A model generated the notes under the pieces. It ran no database searches. It was not told the origin of the DNA and was given only the letters and a program-made list of their open reading frames with translations. The position numbers and the translations under genes are program-made. A stretch of 64,000 bases of DNA from JARFQH01 sp041299015 (lineage in GTDB: Bacteria; Desulfobacterota; Desulfobacteria; Desulfobacterales; SG8-13). The stretch lies in assembly GCA_041299015.1 (NCBI GenBank), contig JBFYWB010000095.1, positions 1-64,000 on the forward strand. Direction: 5' to 3'. Of the stretch, positions 35,311 through 45,229 are shown piece after piece. Positions within the stretch are counted from its first letter, which is position 1. Each line of letters begins with the position of its first letter.

Positions 35311-36081
35311 ATGAAGAATATCAGCTTGAGCATTGCTGTTGTCCTTCTGCTGTGCAGCACTCTACCGGCGATGGGAGGCGCTTTCAGACCGAAAGCCGAC
35401 CCTCTGATCTGGAATCAGTCTTCGGCCGATCTACCGCCCTCCGCACCTCCCGATCAGGCAAGTGAGCGGGATAACGAAGACAACCGGGGCTTCACCAACG
35501 AGACCCGACCCGCAGGGCAGTTCTTTGTGGACATGTCGCCGTATCTACCCAATGTCTGCGTGATGGCGACCCCCATAAAATACGAGGGCACGCACATCGA
35601 CAACATGCGGCTCGATTTTGGCGACGAGGGCATGCGTGCGGATAACGCCTTCGATTCCAAAACCACTTTCAATGATGTCTTTGTGGCCCTCTATTACGGT
35701 CTCCCATATCTCAAAACGGTTTCCCAAGACAAGCTCAACATCGATCTCGGTATCAACGTGCGGACAATCGATTTCCATGAAGACATCCAATTGAAGTCCA
35801 TCGCTCAGGCCCCGGGAAGCATCATCCTGCCGGTTCCGATGGTTTTCGCCGCCGTGCAGTTCCAGCCCCTGGATGTCCTGGCCCTCGAAGCCGAAGGCCG
35901 TGGGATTGCGGTTGGCGGCAAAAAGTCTTACGGCCTGATCGGTCGCTTCCGCTGGAATTTCGACGGGTCGATTTATGCAACCGGTGGGTATCATTACAGC
36001 AAGTGTGAGATCAATCGAGACGGCATCACCGTCGACGCCGCGGTAAACGGGCCCTTCATCGAAGCCGGTCTGTCTTTCTGA
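35311..36081 (+). CDS. Outer membrane beta-barrel protein (TIGR04219-like)
   Basis: A 256-residue exported protein. The signal peptide is NISLSIAVVLLLCSTLPAMGG. A Pro/Asp-rich linker follows (residues 28-70). Then come beta strands typical of a small OmpW-like barrel: PYLPNVCVMATPIKYEG, FVALYYGLPYL, LNIDLGINVRTIDF, FAAVQFQPLDVLALEAEGRGIAVG, GLIGRFRWNFDG, ending in IEAGLSF with the terminal Phe recognised by the BAM machinery. Members usually have an additional pair of strands (a WxxxPSGxI-type segment) before the PYLPN part. This copy lacks them and may be a shortened variant. The function is unknown. Confidence 0.75.
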   Translation: MKNISLSIAVVLLLCSTLPAMGGAFRPKADPLIWNQSSADLPPSAPPDQASERDNEDNRGFTNETRPAGQFFVDMSPYLPNVCVMATPIKYEGTHIDNMRLDFGDEGMRADNAFDSKTTFNDVFVALYYGLPYLKTVSQDKLNIDLGINVRTIDFHEDIQLKSIAQAPGSIILPVPMVFAAVQFQPLDVLALEAEGRGIAVGGKKSYGLIGRFRWNFDGSIYATGGYHYSKCEINRDGITVDAAVNGPFIEAGLSF

Positions 36082-36295
36082 GCCGAGGGCCGATTCGAAA
36101 ATAAGAGCGCCCATTATCTTGCACGCCTCCATGCACTCCGTGCGGCTGCGCGGCGAGAACTTGGAATATAAGAATATTCCGGCGTTTTCGAATTTTCGCG
36201 GATGTCGCTGCCCACGCCCCCGGCACCTCGAGGCGATTCATTTCCGGCCGCCGTCAAACACCCCATATGTTTACCCCGCAGCCGTGTTTTTGTTC

Positions 36296-37129
36296 TTAAC
36301 GAAAAATAAGATTTTTATCGATCGGCGGATTCCCGCGGATGGGATCAGGAATCCCGGTCTTCGGGGGATTGGGATTGGGGGGTTCGGCGGCCTGCAAAAT
36401 GATCTCCACCCGCCGATTGCGGCGCCGGCCTTCGAGCGTATCGTTGGATTCGATCGGCCGGTATTTCCCGAAACCCATGGTCGACACGCGGCTTTCTGCA
36501 ATAGCCGACCTTGCCAGCAGAAATTCGGCAACCGTGGCGGCACGGGCGATCGACAGTTTCAAGTTGGAGCCATACGGCCCGCCGTTGAGGGGGATATTGT
36601 CCGTGTGGCCGGCGATGATCACCTCCCCCTTGCCTTCCGCCAGCACGCTCCCGATTTTGAGCAGCAGCGGCACCATCTGGGCTTTGATGTCCGCCTTACC
36701 GGAATCGAAGGCCGTCTCGCCCATCAGGCGAATGGTCACCTCCTTTTCGCCCACTTCCACCTGAATTAGATCCTGCATGTCCTTAAAACCGGTTTCAATC
36801 TCGTTTTTGAGTGCCATGCCGATCTGCTCCCGCTGCTGCATGGCGATAAACTCCTCACGCGGTCTGGCCGGAATCAACTCCTGGTCGAAGTCTCTCGAAA
36901 TCATCTTGATGCCTTTGGGGGCCTCGTAGGCCTTGATTTTGCGCTGGACGCCGAAAGCCTTGGCCAGCGATCCGGCCACTTCCTTGTATTTGGCTTTGTC
37001 CATCTCGGAAAACGAGAGCAGCAGGACGAAGAAACAGAGCAGCAGGCTCATCAGATCGCCGAACGTTACCACCCATGCCGGCGCCCCTTCTTCGAGGACG
37101 GGGGCCTCGATATCATCAGACAGGTTCAT
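36296..37129 (-). CDS. motB: MotB-type flagellar stator protein
   Basis: A 277-residue stator subunit anchoring the motor to peptidoglycan. The single membrane helix has PAWVVTFGDLMSLLLCFFVLLL, with D25 as the ion-binding Asp. The plug/linker region (40-130) is followed by an OmpA-like domain with FDSGKADIK, IIAGHTDNIPLNGGPYGSN and LSIARAATVAEFLL. A Pro-rich tail (PPNPNPPKTG) ends it. It overlaps motA by 4 bp (ATGA). No flagellin or hook genes are in the window. The ion, H+ or Na+, is discussed with motA. Confidence 0.92.
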   Translation of the reverse strand: MNLSDDIEAPVLEEGAPAWVVTFGDLMSLLLCFFVLLLSFSEMDKAKYKEVAGSLAKAFGVQRKIKAYEAPKGIKMISRDFDQELIPARPREEFIAMQQREQIGMALKNEIETGFKDMQDLIQVEVGEKEVTIRLMGETAFDSGKADIKAQMVPLLLKIGSVLAEGKGEVIIAGHTDNIPLNGGPYGSNLKLSIARAATVAEFLLARSAIAESRVSTMGFGKYRPIESNDTLEGRRRNRRVEIILQAAEPPNPNPPKTGIPDPIRGNPPIDKNLIFR

Positions 37130-37911
37130 GATTTGGTTTTTTTCTGATTCTTCGGCTGGGTGTTCTTCTGCCGATCCTTGGGCGCCAGATAGATTTTCAA
37201 GGCTTCCTCGAGAACCATGGGCGACATTCCCTGGGCGATTCCGATGGCACCCTCGCGGATGATTCGGCGACTTTCCTGTTCCTGTTGGCTTCGCAGGGCC
37301 AATTTATCGGCAATCGGCAGGCAAACTAGGTTGGCTATCAGTGCGCCGTAGAGGGTTGTCAGCAGGGCGATGGCCATGGCCGGACCGATGCTGGCGGGGT
37401 CGGACATGCTGCCCAGCATCTGGACCAGCCCGATCAGTGTTCCGATCATGCCGAAGGCCGGTGCGGAAGCGCCCATGCCTCGGAAAACGTTCTGACCGAC
37501 CGTGTGTCTCTGGAGCGTTTGGCGGATATCCTTGTCGAGCAGCTCGGAAATCAGTTTCTCGTCCAATCCGTCCGACAAATAACGGATGGCCTTGGCTGAG
37601 AACGCGTCACCGGGCTTCTGATTTTCCAGGGCAATCAGGCCTTCTTTCTTTGCGATCTTGGAATATTCGACCAGTTTTCTAATGAGTTCCTCGGGCGAAT
37701 CCAGTTTGATCATGAAAGCCTTCATCACCACTGTCACTGAATTGATCACATCGCGCATCGAAAACTTGATGAAACAGGTGGCCAGGGTACCGCCGATCAC
37801 GATCAAGATCGAAGGGGTGTCGAAGAAAACAAGCGCCGATCCCCCGGTGATAATAGCGCCGACAATCAGCACAGTGCCCCCGAAGAGTCCGATAACGGTC
37901 GCTATGTCCAT
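37126..37911 (-). CDS. motA: MotA/PomA-type flagellar stator protein
   Basis: A 261-residue protein with four membrane helices and a large cytoplasmic loop between the second and third. Its opening DIATVIGLFGGTVLIVGAII, the VFRGMGASAPAFGMIGTLIGLVQML segment and DPASIGPAMAIALLTTLYGALIANLVCLPIADKL follow the Vibrio PomA pattern more closely than E. coli MotA. PomA-type stators use Na+, so a sodium-driven motor is plausible but not proved. The Lys-rich C-terminus (PKNQKKTKS) is cytoplasmic. A GAGGGGAG ribosome site precedes the ATG. Confidence 0.92.
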   Translation of the reverse strand: MDIATVIGLFGGTVLIVGAIITGGSALVFFDTPSILIVIGGTLATCFIKFSMRDVINSVTVVMKAFMIKLDSPEELIRKLVEYSKIAKKEGLIALENQKPGDAFSAKAIRYLSDGLDEKLISELLDKDIRQTLQRHTVGQNVFRGMGASAPAFGMIGTLIGLVQMLGSMSDPASIGPAMAIALLTTLYGALIANLVCLPIADKLALRSQQEQESRRIIREGAIGIAQGMSPMVLEEALKIYLAPKDRQKNTQPKNQKKTKS

Positions 37912-38202
37912 AAAACTCCCCTCGCATATTCTACGGGCTTCGATAAATCCGGTTCACTAACCACTATCGGCCGATCGTGATAAAACTTGAAGTGAAAAAA
38001 GGCTGCCGCGGATCTGCTCTCGACAATCGTGCCACTGGCAAACGGTTAGTCGCGGTCGGCATCGAACCACTGGCCGCCAAATCGTCAGTCTGATCAGTTC
38101 GCACGCCGTGGACACCTGACCAATAATATTTGAGCGAAAAACCAAAAACGGTCTTATATTGACGATGAGGTTTACAATGAAAAAAATGGAAGGTCCTGCA
38201 AA

Positions 38203-38679
38203 ATGATCCACACCGCTCGTTTTCTTGGCGTATTGAAGCGCTTGTTCAAGCGGCTAAACTCCGGCAAACCGGCAACCGTCGTCAGAACACTCGCCGAGGA
38301 GGGCAGGGGTGAAATTCAGGTTGCCCAACCGGTTTCCCCGCTCACCCCATCCGTAAAGGCCCGAACGGTTGTAACCGACGGCGGCCTTCAAGCGGACTGT
38401 CCGCCGCAAGGCTACCCGACCGTATTGCGCTATCCGGTATCCTTTCGGAAGAGCGCTATTGCGCTGAAAAATAGCCCGGATATCGATCTTACCAGTCTCG
38501 ACGATCTGGAGGCCTGCGCAGAAGCGCTGACCCTGCCGGCCGAAACCATAGAGAGCTGGGTCGGGGCCGGGATTTTGAGCCCCCGTGAAACCGAGATCGC
38601 CGAAAAACTCATCCGGATCATGCGCGCAAAGGGCCCTAAAAAAGTCTCCGCAAAACGGACGCCGGTCCCTGAGACATGA
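38203..38679 (+). CDS. Protein of unknown function
   Basis: A 158-residue soluble, basic-ended protein that I do not recognise. Residues 1-25 are an amphipathic, Arg-rich helix. The middle (30-75) is low in predicted structure. Residues 88-140 look like a small helical domain (DLTSLDDLEACAEALTLPAETIESWVGAGILSPRE) with the shape of a degenerate helix-turn-helix or SAM-like fold. The Lys/Arg-rich C-terminus ends in PVPET. A GGAAGG site lies about 9 bases before ATG. The 290 bp upstream hold nothing I can name. It is flanked by divergent and convergent neighbours, so it is monocistronic. Confidence 0.6.
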   Translation: MIHTARFLGVLKRLFKRLNSGKPATVVRTLAEEGRGEIQVAQPVSPLTPSVKARTVVTDGGLQADCPPQGYPTVLRYPVSFRKSAIALKNSPDIDLTSLDDLEACAEALTLPAETIESWVGAGILSPRETEIAEKLIRIMRAKGPKKVSAKRTPVPET

Positions 38680-38780
38680 CCGGCTGGTTGGCGCCGATGC
38701 CCCGAAAAAACGGAATATTCTGAAAGAATGATTAACGGTCACGTCGGCCGTTCGCACTTTTACTCGCCGGCGGTGTCGGA

Positions 38781-39302
38781 TCAGGCCACCCTGGCCCCGT
38801 AGAGCTTTGCCATCCGCTTAAGGGCGAATTCATGAAATTCCGGGTCGAAATCGGCCACCCCCTTAACGGGGACCGAAACAGGATAGTCACGATTGGCCAG
38901 CCCGCCCACGGTGTCCATAACACAAATCGAGGTGCAAACGCCCACAACCTCGACGGACTCGATCTCCTTTTCGAGCAGGATCTTTTCGAGATCGGTGCCG
39001 TAAAAGCCGCTATAGCGCTTCTTGTCGACCACTGATTCACCGGTTTGCGGTGCCAGCTCAGCGACAATCTCGCTGCCCCAGGTGCCGGCGACGCAGTGCT
39101 GAGGGAACTTTTCGAATTCCTTGTCATCTGCATCGTGGGCATCCCGCAGGTAAATCACGGTATCGCCTTTCCGGCGGTAGTGATCGATCCTGGCGCGGAT
39201 GAAGGGTACGATCGCACGCGACGTTACCCCGCAGTCGAGCGCACCGTTTTCATCGATGAAATCATTGAGCATGTCGACAACGATCAAGGCCTTTTTTGAC
39301 AT
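38781..39302 (-). CDS. Isochorismatase-family cysteine hydrolase (nicotinamidase-like)
   Basis: A 173-residue enzyme with the family's catalytic triad: D10 (ALIVVDMLNDF), K95 (DKKRYSGF) and C127 (GVCTSICVMDT). The cis-peptide region is the VGVCTSI turn. Such proteins deaminate nicotinamide or related amides, or split isochorismate. The general shape (YSGFYGTDLEKILLEKEIESVEVVG) is that of nicotinamidase-related amidases, though the metal-binding histidines of true PncA are not obvious. The start at 39302 has GAGGG 7 bases upstream; an ATG at 39314 in the same frame lies on that site. It is downstream of putA on the same strand, 175 bp away. Confidence 0.85.
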   Translation of the reverse strand: MSKKALIVVDMLNDFIDENGALDCGVTSRAIVPFIRARIDHYRRKGDTVIYLRDAHDADDKEFEKFPQHCVAGTWGSEIVAELAPQTGESVVDKKRYSGFYGTDLEKILLEKEIESVEVVGVCTSICVMDTVGGLANRDYPVSVPVKGVADFDPEFHEFALKRMAKLYGARVA

Positions 39303-39477
39303 CGTCACCCTCATTGTTTTTCCGGTTTTCGATGACTCAAACGAACTTCAAGGCAACCGACGCCTGTCGGCATTATTCTGTGGGCCGTCTGCTTTGCTGA
39401 AACAGATTCCCGTAAATTCTCATCCGGTGGCGAGTAAGCATCCTTTATTTTCTCGGTCCGCAAACCGCTGTTTCGCG

Positions 39478-42400
39478 TCAGATGAGCGATCTATCTCCCA
39501 AGTTGCCGTAGCGGTGATAGGCGTTACAGATGCTTTGATTCATGACATAGTGGAGCAGTTCGATGCGGCCTTCCATCATGACCGGAGCGCGGGCGATGTA
39601 AAATCCGATTTCGGCTGCCGCACGGAAAACCTCCGCCGGCACCCGCCGAGAATCGGCATAGCGGATGCGCTGGATATGCGGCAAGAGCCGAATGATGTCC
39701 CGATCGGTTTGGCGCTCGAGGACGGTTTCGCCGACCAGTTTTTGGCCTTCCTTCGAGTCCAAAAAAACCGCGGCCGGGTGGACGGTATCCGGGTGAACGC
39801 TGATCAGAAGGTCACAACCGACGATCCTGACCGCAGCGATTCGGGCCAGAACCTCGAACAGGCTGTCCTCCCGATCGATTCGCACCATCACGCGGCCGAT
39901 CGGCCGATAGCGCAGGATGTTGTCCTGACCTCTGAGGTGGAAGTAATCATTTTCAATGGCGAATTCCCGTTCAAAATGATAGAGGTAGCTCCTGATCGCC
40001 CGCACGGTCTTAAGGATATCGGGTGCCGCCTCGGAGAACGCTCCCCAGGTTGCTTTGCGCTGCCACTCATGGGAAAGACGCAGAAGGGCATGATCCCTTT
40101 TGATGGCGCCCACGCGGGGATAGCCAATCTCGTCAAATGTCATGAACTGGGACACGTAGTTCGGGGAACCGGCCTTGATGGCCGCTCCCAGAGCCGACTT
40201 GCCTATTCCGCCGAAGGGTTGGCGCAGCGTAACGGCGCCGGTGGTCCCCCGGTTGATGTAAAGATTGCCGGCATTGATCCCTTTTTTCCAGGTTTCCTGC
40301 TCACGTCGGTCCAGACTTTCCAGCCCGGAGGTCAGCCCGTAACCGGTGGCGTTGACCAGTTCGATGGCTTGTTCCAGGTTTTTGGCCGGCATCACGCCCA
40401 AGACCGGTCCGAAAAGTTCGGTGGTGTGCGTAAATGAACCAGCCGTGACATCCCACTTGATTCCGGGCGTCCACATGCAAGGGTTGTCGTCTAAGTTGCG
40501 CGGTTGCAGGGCCCAGTTTTCACCAGTTTCGAGCTGTTCGATGCCGCGCTTCAGAACTCCGGACGGTGGGCGGAACAACGGTCCCATTTTGTTTTTAAAA
40601 TCCCACGCCGACCCGACGGTGAGGCTTTCGGCGGCGTCCACCAGCTGACGTCTGAAGTTGAGGTCCTCGTAGACCTCTTTTTCCAGAATCAGCAGGGAGG
40701 TGGCCGAACATTTCTGGCCGCAGTTGCTGAAGGCGGACTGCAGAACGTTCTTGATCGCCTGGTCTCGGTCCGCCATGGCGGTGACAATCGTAGCGTTCTT
40801 GCCGCCGGTTTCGGCCGACAGGAACAAGCCCGGCTTGGCCGACAGCATGCCCATGCCCGTTTCCGTGCCGCCTGTGAGAATCACGAAATCCACATCCGGG
40901 TGGCTGATCAGTTCCATGCCGATGCTGCCGCCGGAACAGGGCAAAAACTGCAGTGTCCGGCGGGACACACCGGCCTGCCAAAAGCATCGGCATAGCTGCC
41001 AGGCCACCAGCACCGCATCCGATGAAGGCTTGAGGATGACCGTGTTGCCGGCGGCCAGAGCGGCCACCACACCGCCGCAAGGTATCGCGATCGGAAAATT
41101 CCAAGGTGAGATAACACAGCCGACCCCCTTACCGCTGGCCCTGATGTTATCGCGCCCAGCAAAGATTTTGGCCGAAAAAGGATAGTATTCGGCGAAATCG
41201 ACGGCCTCGGACACTTCGATGTCTGACTCCGTGAAAACCTTGCCCGTATTGACCGCGGCAGCGCCGATCAAATCGCCGCGTGAACGCCGTAAAGCCATTG
41301 CCACCTTGGAGAGGACCTGATGGCGCTCGTTAAGCGATTTTTGGCGCCACTTGTCCGTGTCGGCCTTAGCCACGCCGACCGCATTCCGAACGTCCGTCGC
41401 CGTGGCTAAGGCGAAGCGGGCGACCACGATGTTTTCACGGTAGCGGGAGGTGTCAATGATGTCGCGCCTCGGGCGGTCCTCGAAAAGTTCCTGATTGTCG
41501 ATTACCAGCGGAATCTTAAGCGGCGCATCGCCGGCGCCTTTACACCAACGTTCCCGGATCGCCTCGGCCCACTTGCGGTTGGACGCCAGGGACCAGTCCG
41601 TGTCCGGTTCGTTCGTGAACTCAGCATCGTAGAGCGTGCCCATTTTTTCCGAAAATGTTTCGGTTGCGCGGTCCTGGATACGATGCGGCGAGCTGCCGAC
41701 CGAAGGGATCCGCTCGATCGATGCCCGGAAATGTTCTTTGAGAAACGCCCAGGCTTGAGATTGGGTCGACAGGTTAGGGGCATAGCGCAGGAAATTTTCA
41801 GCAGCGGTATTCTCGTCCAGGCGCCGGATGAGGTAAGCGATGGCATTGATGAATTCGTCCTTTGCAGCCACCGGTGCATACAACAAGACATCGCCGACGG
41901 TTTCGCAGAGCGCTCGACGAACGTGGTCCGCCATGCCCTCCAGCATTTCGAAATAAAAATAATCGCCGACCCGGTGATGCTGTCCCAGCGTATGGGCAAA
42001 GGCCAATTCGAACAAGTTATGTGAGGCGATACCGAGGTTGACGGCCCGGATGTTTTGCGGCTGCATGCCGTAAGCGATCATGCGTTTGTAATTGGCGTCG
42101 ACATCGAGTTTGTTGTCGTAAGGTGCCAGAGGCCAGTTGAAGATCGCGGATTCCAACTGCTCCATTTCCATGTTGGCTCCCTTGACGATCCTCAGTTTGA
42201 TCGGAGCGCCGCCGGCAGCCACCCGTTCGCGGGCCCAGGCGGTGAGATCTTGCTGAATGCCGTAGGAGTCCGGAATGTACGCCTGCAGGACGAGACCGGC
42301 TGAATATGTCTTGAATTCAGGCTGTTCCAGTGTCCGCTTAAACGCCGTGACGGTAATTTCAAGGTCACGGTATTCTTCCATGTCCAGGTTGACGAACTTC

Positions 42401-43080
42401 GGCACACGGGCGCCGTCGCTACGCTCGAAGCCGTTGCTGGCCGCACAACGGTAAAGCTGCGCGAACCGATCGACCAGCACCCCGACACTGTGTTCGAAGG
42501 CCAGCGCTTGGATCTGGGAGTAGAGCGTGGAGATCTTAACGGAAATATACTCGATTTCAGGGTTTTCCAGGTCAGCGATGTAGATTTCCAGGCGTCGGCG
42601 TGCCTCGGCCTCGCCCAAAACGGCTTCGCCGAGGTGGTTGATGTTCATGCGCACACCCTGGCGCTTGCGCTTCTGCAGATGCGCGTGCAATACCTCCGGC
42701 TCGCCCGGAATAATCGCCCGGCTGCTGTTTTGACGCATCTTCTCAATCATTTTCGGAACGGTCAACGCCGGAAAATGACGGCCGAGTCCAAGGAACATCT
42801 GCACCAGCAACCGATCGAATTTCGGAAAAAAATCAGGGACGCCATAGCGACGCAGGATGCTGTTGACCTGGTCCGCCACCCGGGCAGGATTGTGCGAGCG
42901 AAAGCTCTGGTCGATCATCTTGGTCAGAACGACCTTGTCCATGGGATTGGACAAAAGGCGCTGCATCTGCTCCTGGATGCCCGTTTCTTCTTCGGTCAGC
43001 AGCTCATTGGCACGGTTTTGCCACTTCACGGCTGTCTCGATCGCTTTTTCGGCGATAGTTTTCAATTCTGGCTGATCCAT
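39478..43080 (-). CDS. putA: PutA-like bifunctional proline dehydrogenase / glutamate-semialdehyde dehydrogenase
   Basis: A 1200-residue enzyme that oxidises proline to glutamate in two steps. The proline dehydrogenase barrel covers roughly residues 100-430, with LRIVKGANMEMEQ as the FAD/substrate strand. The aldehyde dehydrogenase domain (about 520-980) has PWNFPIAIPCGGVVAALAAGN, the general base Glu near 755 (SAETGGKNA) and the catalytic Cys near 791 (NCGQKCSATS). About 190 further residues have no function I can assign. There is no N-terminal ribbon-helix-helix, so unlike E. coli PutA it should not repress its own gene. GAGGAGAT is the ribosome site. The nearby Liv operon suggests amino acids as a growth substrate. 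Confidence 0.94.
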   Translation of the reverse strand: MDQPELKTIAEKAIETAVKWQNRANELLTEEETGIQEQMQRLLSNPMDKVVLTKMIDQSFRSHNPARVADQVNSILRRYGVPDFFPKFDRLLVQMFLGLGRHFPALTVPKMIEKMRQNSSRAIIPGEPEVLHAHLQKRKRQGVRMNINHLGEAVLGEAEARRRLEIYIADLENPEIEYISVKISTLYSQIQALAFEHSVGVLVDRFAQLYRCAASNGFERSDGARVPKFVNLDMEEYRDLEITVTAFKRTLEQPEFKTYSAGLVLQAYIPDSYGIQQDLTAWARERVAAGGAPIKLRIVKGANMEMEQLESAIFNWPLAPYDNKLDVDANYKRMIAYGMQPQNIRAVNLGIASHNLFELAFAHTLGQHHRVGDYFYFEMLEGMADHVRRALCETVGDVLLYAPVAAKDEFINAIAYLIRRLDENTAAENFLRYAPNLSTQSQAWAFLKEHFRASIERIPSVGSSPHRIQDRATETFSEKMGTLYDAEFTNEPDTDWSLASNRKWAEAIRERWCKGAGDAPLKIPLVIDNQELFEDRPRRDIIDTSRYRENIVVARFALATATDVRNAVGVAKADTDKWRQKSLNERHQVLSKVAMALRRSRGDLIGAAAVNTGKVFTESDIEVSEAVDFAEYYPFSAKIFAGRDNIRASGKGVGCVISPWNFPIAIPCGGVVAALAAGNTVILKPSSDAVLVAWQLCRCFWQAGVSRRTLQFLPCSGGSIGMELISHPDVDFVILTGGTETGMGMLSAKPGLFLSAETGGKNATIVTAMADRDQAIKNVLQSAFSNCGQKCSATSLLILEKEVYEDLNFRRQLVDAAESLTVGSAWDFKNKMGPLFRPPSGVLKRGIEQLETGENWALQPRNLDDNPCMWTPGIKWDVTAGSFTHTTELFGPVLGVMPAKNLEQAIELVNATGYGLTSGLESLDRREQETWKKGINAGNLYINRGTTGAVTLRQPFGGIGKSALGAAIKAGSPNYVSQFMTFDEIGYPRVGAIKRDHALLRLSHEWQRKATWGAFSEAAPDILKTVRAIRSYLYHFEREFAIENDYFHLRGQDNILRYRPIGRVMVRIDREDSLFEVLARIAAVRIVGCDLLISVHPDTVHPAAVFLDSKEGQKLVGETVLERQTDRDIIRLLPHIQRIRYADSRRVPAEVFRAAAEIGFYIARAPVMMEGRIELLHYVMNQSICNAYHRYGNLGDRSLI

Positions 43081-43295
43081 TCGCTCATCTCCTCGCCCGG
43101 AGCGGCGGCGCTGAAAGACAGTTGACGGATGATTCGAATATAATCATGGATGAGAGGCAATGACAAGACGCGGGTTCCGATGCGCCGACCACCGGCTAAA
43201 GACGGCGCGGCAACGAATCTTCACCCGCCATACAGCGGCGCGGCCCTCAGGCCGCAAGGCGACGGTTTACCGCGGACGATCGAAAAGACACCCGA

Positions 43296-44003
<708 letters not shown>

Positions 44004-44019
44004 TCTACCGGCCCTCGCT

Positions 44020-45228
44020 TCAGGGTATCCCTGCGATTTCCCTTTCCATTTCGACTTCTTGCGCTTTGCGTTTGGCCGGCAGCAATCCCTCGGGGCGAAA
44101 GACCATCATTGCCGTCATGGCCCCGCCGAACGCGGCCATGCGGTAGAGCGCCAAACCCCTGAACATTTCGGGCAGAACAATGATCGCAGCCGCACCGATA
44201 ATGATGCCGGGGATGGACCCCATACCGCCGAGAACCACAATACAGAGTACCAGTGCGGACTCCAGAAAGATAAACGAACTCGGGTTGACGTAGCGCACCT
44301 TGGCCGCGAAAAATGCACCGGCAAACCCGGCGAAGATGGCTCCCAGCATGTAGGCGTACAGTTTCATGCGGGTCGTGTGGATACCGGTCAACTCGGCGGC
44401 GGTTTCGTCCTCCCTGACAGCCATCCAGGCCCGCCCGATGCGGGAAGTGTTCAACCGATAAACGGCCAGCATGATCAGCAGCGCTATGGCCAGAATCAGA
44501 TAATACATCCAGACGAGGTTCTTCATGTAAAGGTGGGCGAACTGAACGCTGCCGTTTTCAACGACGGGATAGAACATCCCCGGTGCTTTAATGCCCAGTA
44601 TGCCGTTGGGCCCCTTGGTCACCTTGTCCCAGTTGTTCAGCACGATGCGGATGATCTCACCGAACCCCAGGGTGACAATGGCCAGGTAGTCTCCGCGCAT
44701 TTTCAGGGTGGGGTAGCCGATAAAGGCACCGACACACGCACTGATCACACATCCCACCGGCAGCGCCAGCCAGAAGGGGACCCCGAAATTGGTGTTCAGC
44801 AGGGCATAGGTATAGGCTCCGACGGCGTAAAAAGCGATGTATCCGAGGTCGAGTAGACCGGCCAGACCGACGACGATGTTCAAGCCGAGGCCCAGAGAAA
44901 CATATATCAAGACGTTGATGGCAATATCGCGTCCGTAGTTGTCGGCGATCCAGGGCAGGGCCAGCACCCCCAGCACCCCCAGACCGATCAGCAGCCTCCG
45001 CGGCGGTCGAAATTGAGTGGATGCATCAAATATCTTGGGCCTGAAAGACAGCCCTTTCAGCAAATAGTGGTAGATCAGCACCAGCATCCCGGCCGCGGTA
45101 ATGACCGCCATTACTCTCAGAACCCGATCCCATACGAATCGACCCTCCTCGATGCCCAGCATCGGAAACAGAAGAATAAAAGCCCAGATCAGGACGATGA
45201 CGAATTTCAGCAATGGCCTCGGTGACAT
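44020..45228 (-). CDS. livM: Branched-chain amino acid ABC transporter permease LivM-type (system 2)
   Basis: A 402-residue permease. Two extra N-terminal helices (VIVLIWAFILLFPMLG, VLRVMAVITAAGMLVLIYHYLL) precede the LivM core GLGLNIVVGLAGLLDLGYIAFYAVGAYTYALL, LKMRGDYLAIVTLGFGEIIRIVLNNW, the coupling helix RAWMAVREDETAAELTGI, and LCIVVLGGMGSIPGIIIG. I use ATG 45228, one base after the livH stop; a longer frame from 45258 would overlap livH by 29 bp. It partners with the LivH-type protein encoded upstream. Confidence 0.95.
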   Translation of the reverse strand: MSPRPLLKFVIVLIWAFILLFPMLGIEEGRFVWDRVLRVMAVITAAGMLVLIYHYLLKGLSFRPKIFDASTQFRPPRRLLIGLGVLGVLALPWIADNYGRDIAINVLIYVSLGLGLNIVVGLAGLLDLGYIAFYAVGAYTYALLNTNFGVPFWLALPVGCVISACVGAFIGYPTLKMRGDYLAIVTLGFGEIIRIVLNNWDKVTKGPNGILGIKAPGMFYPVVENGSVQFAHLYMKNLVWMYYLILAIALLIMLAVYRLNTSRIGRAWMAVREDETAAELTGIHTTRMKLYAYMLGAIFAGFAGAFFAAKVRYVNPSSFIFLESALVLCIVVLGGMGSIPGIIIGAAAIIVLPEMFRGLALYRMAAFGGAMTAMMVFRPEGLLPAKRKAQEVEMEREIAGIP

Positions 45229-45229
45229 A

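Noticed and set aside
36163..36180. GGAATAT-AAGA-ATATTCC palindrome between the barrel protein and motB
   Set aside because: It is a perfect 7-bp inverted repeat, but no second copy, promoter or T-run supports an operator or terminator.
39199..40437. Long open frame antisense to the isochorismatase and putA genes
   Set aside because: The minus-strand genes have clear catalytic motifs throughout; the plus-strand frame is only a codon-bias shadow.
43240..43255. GCGGCC-CTCA-GGCCGC palindrome after the second livF
   Set aside because: A 6-bp GC palindrome without a T-run is expected by chance in GC-rich DNA and gives no functional evidence.
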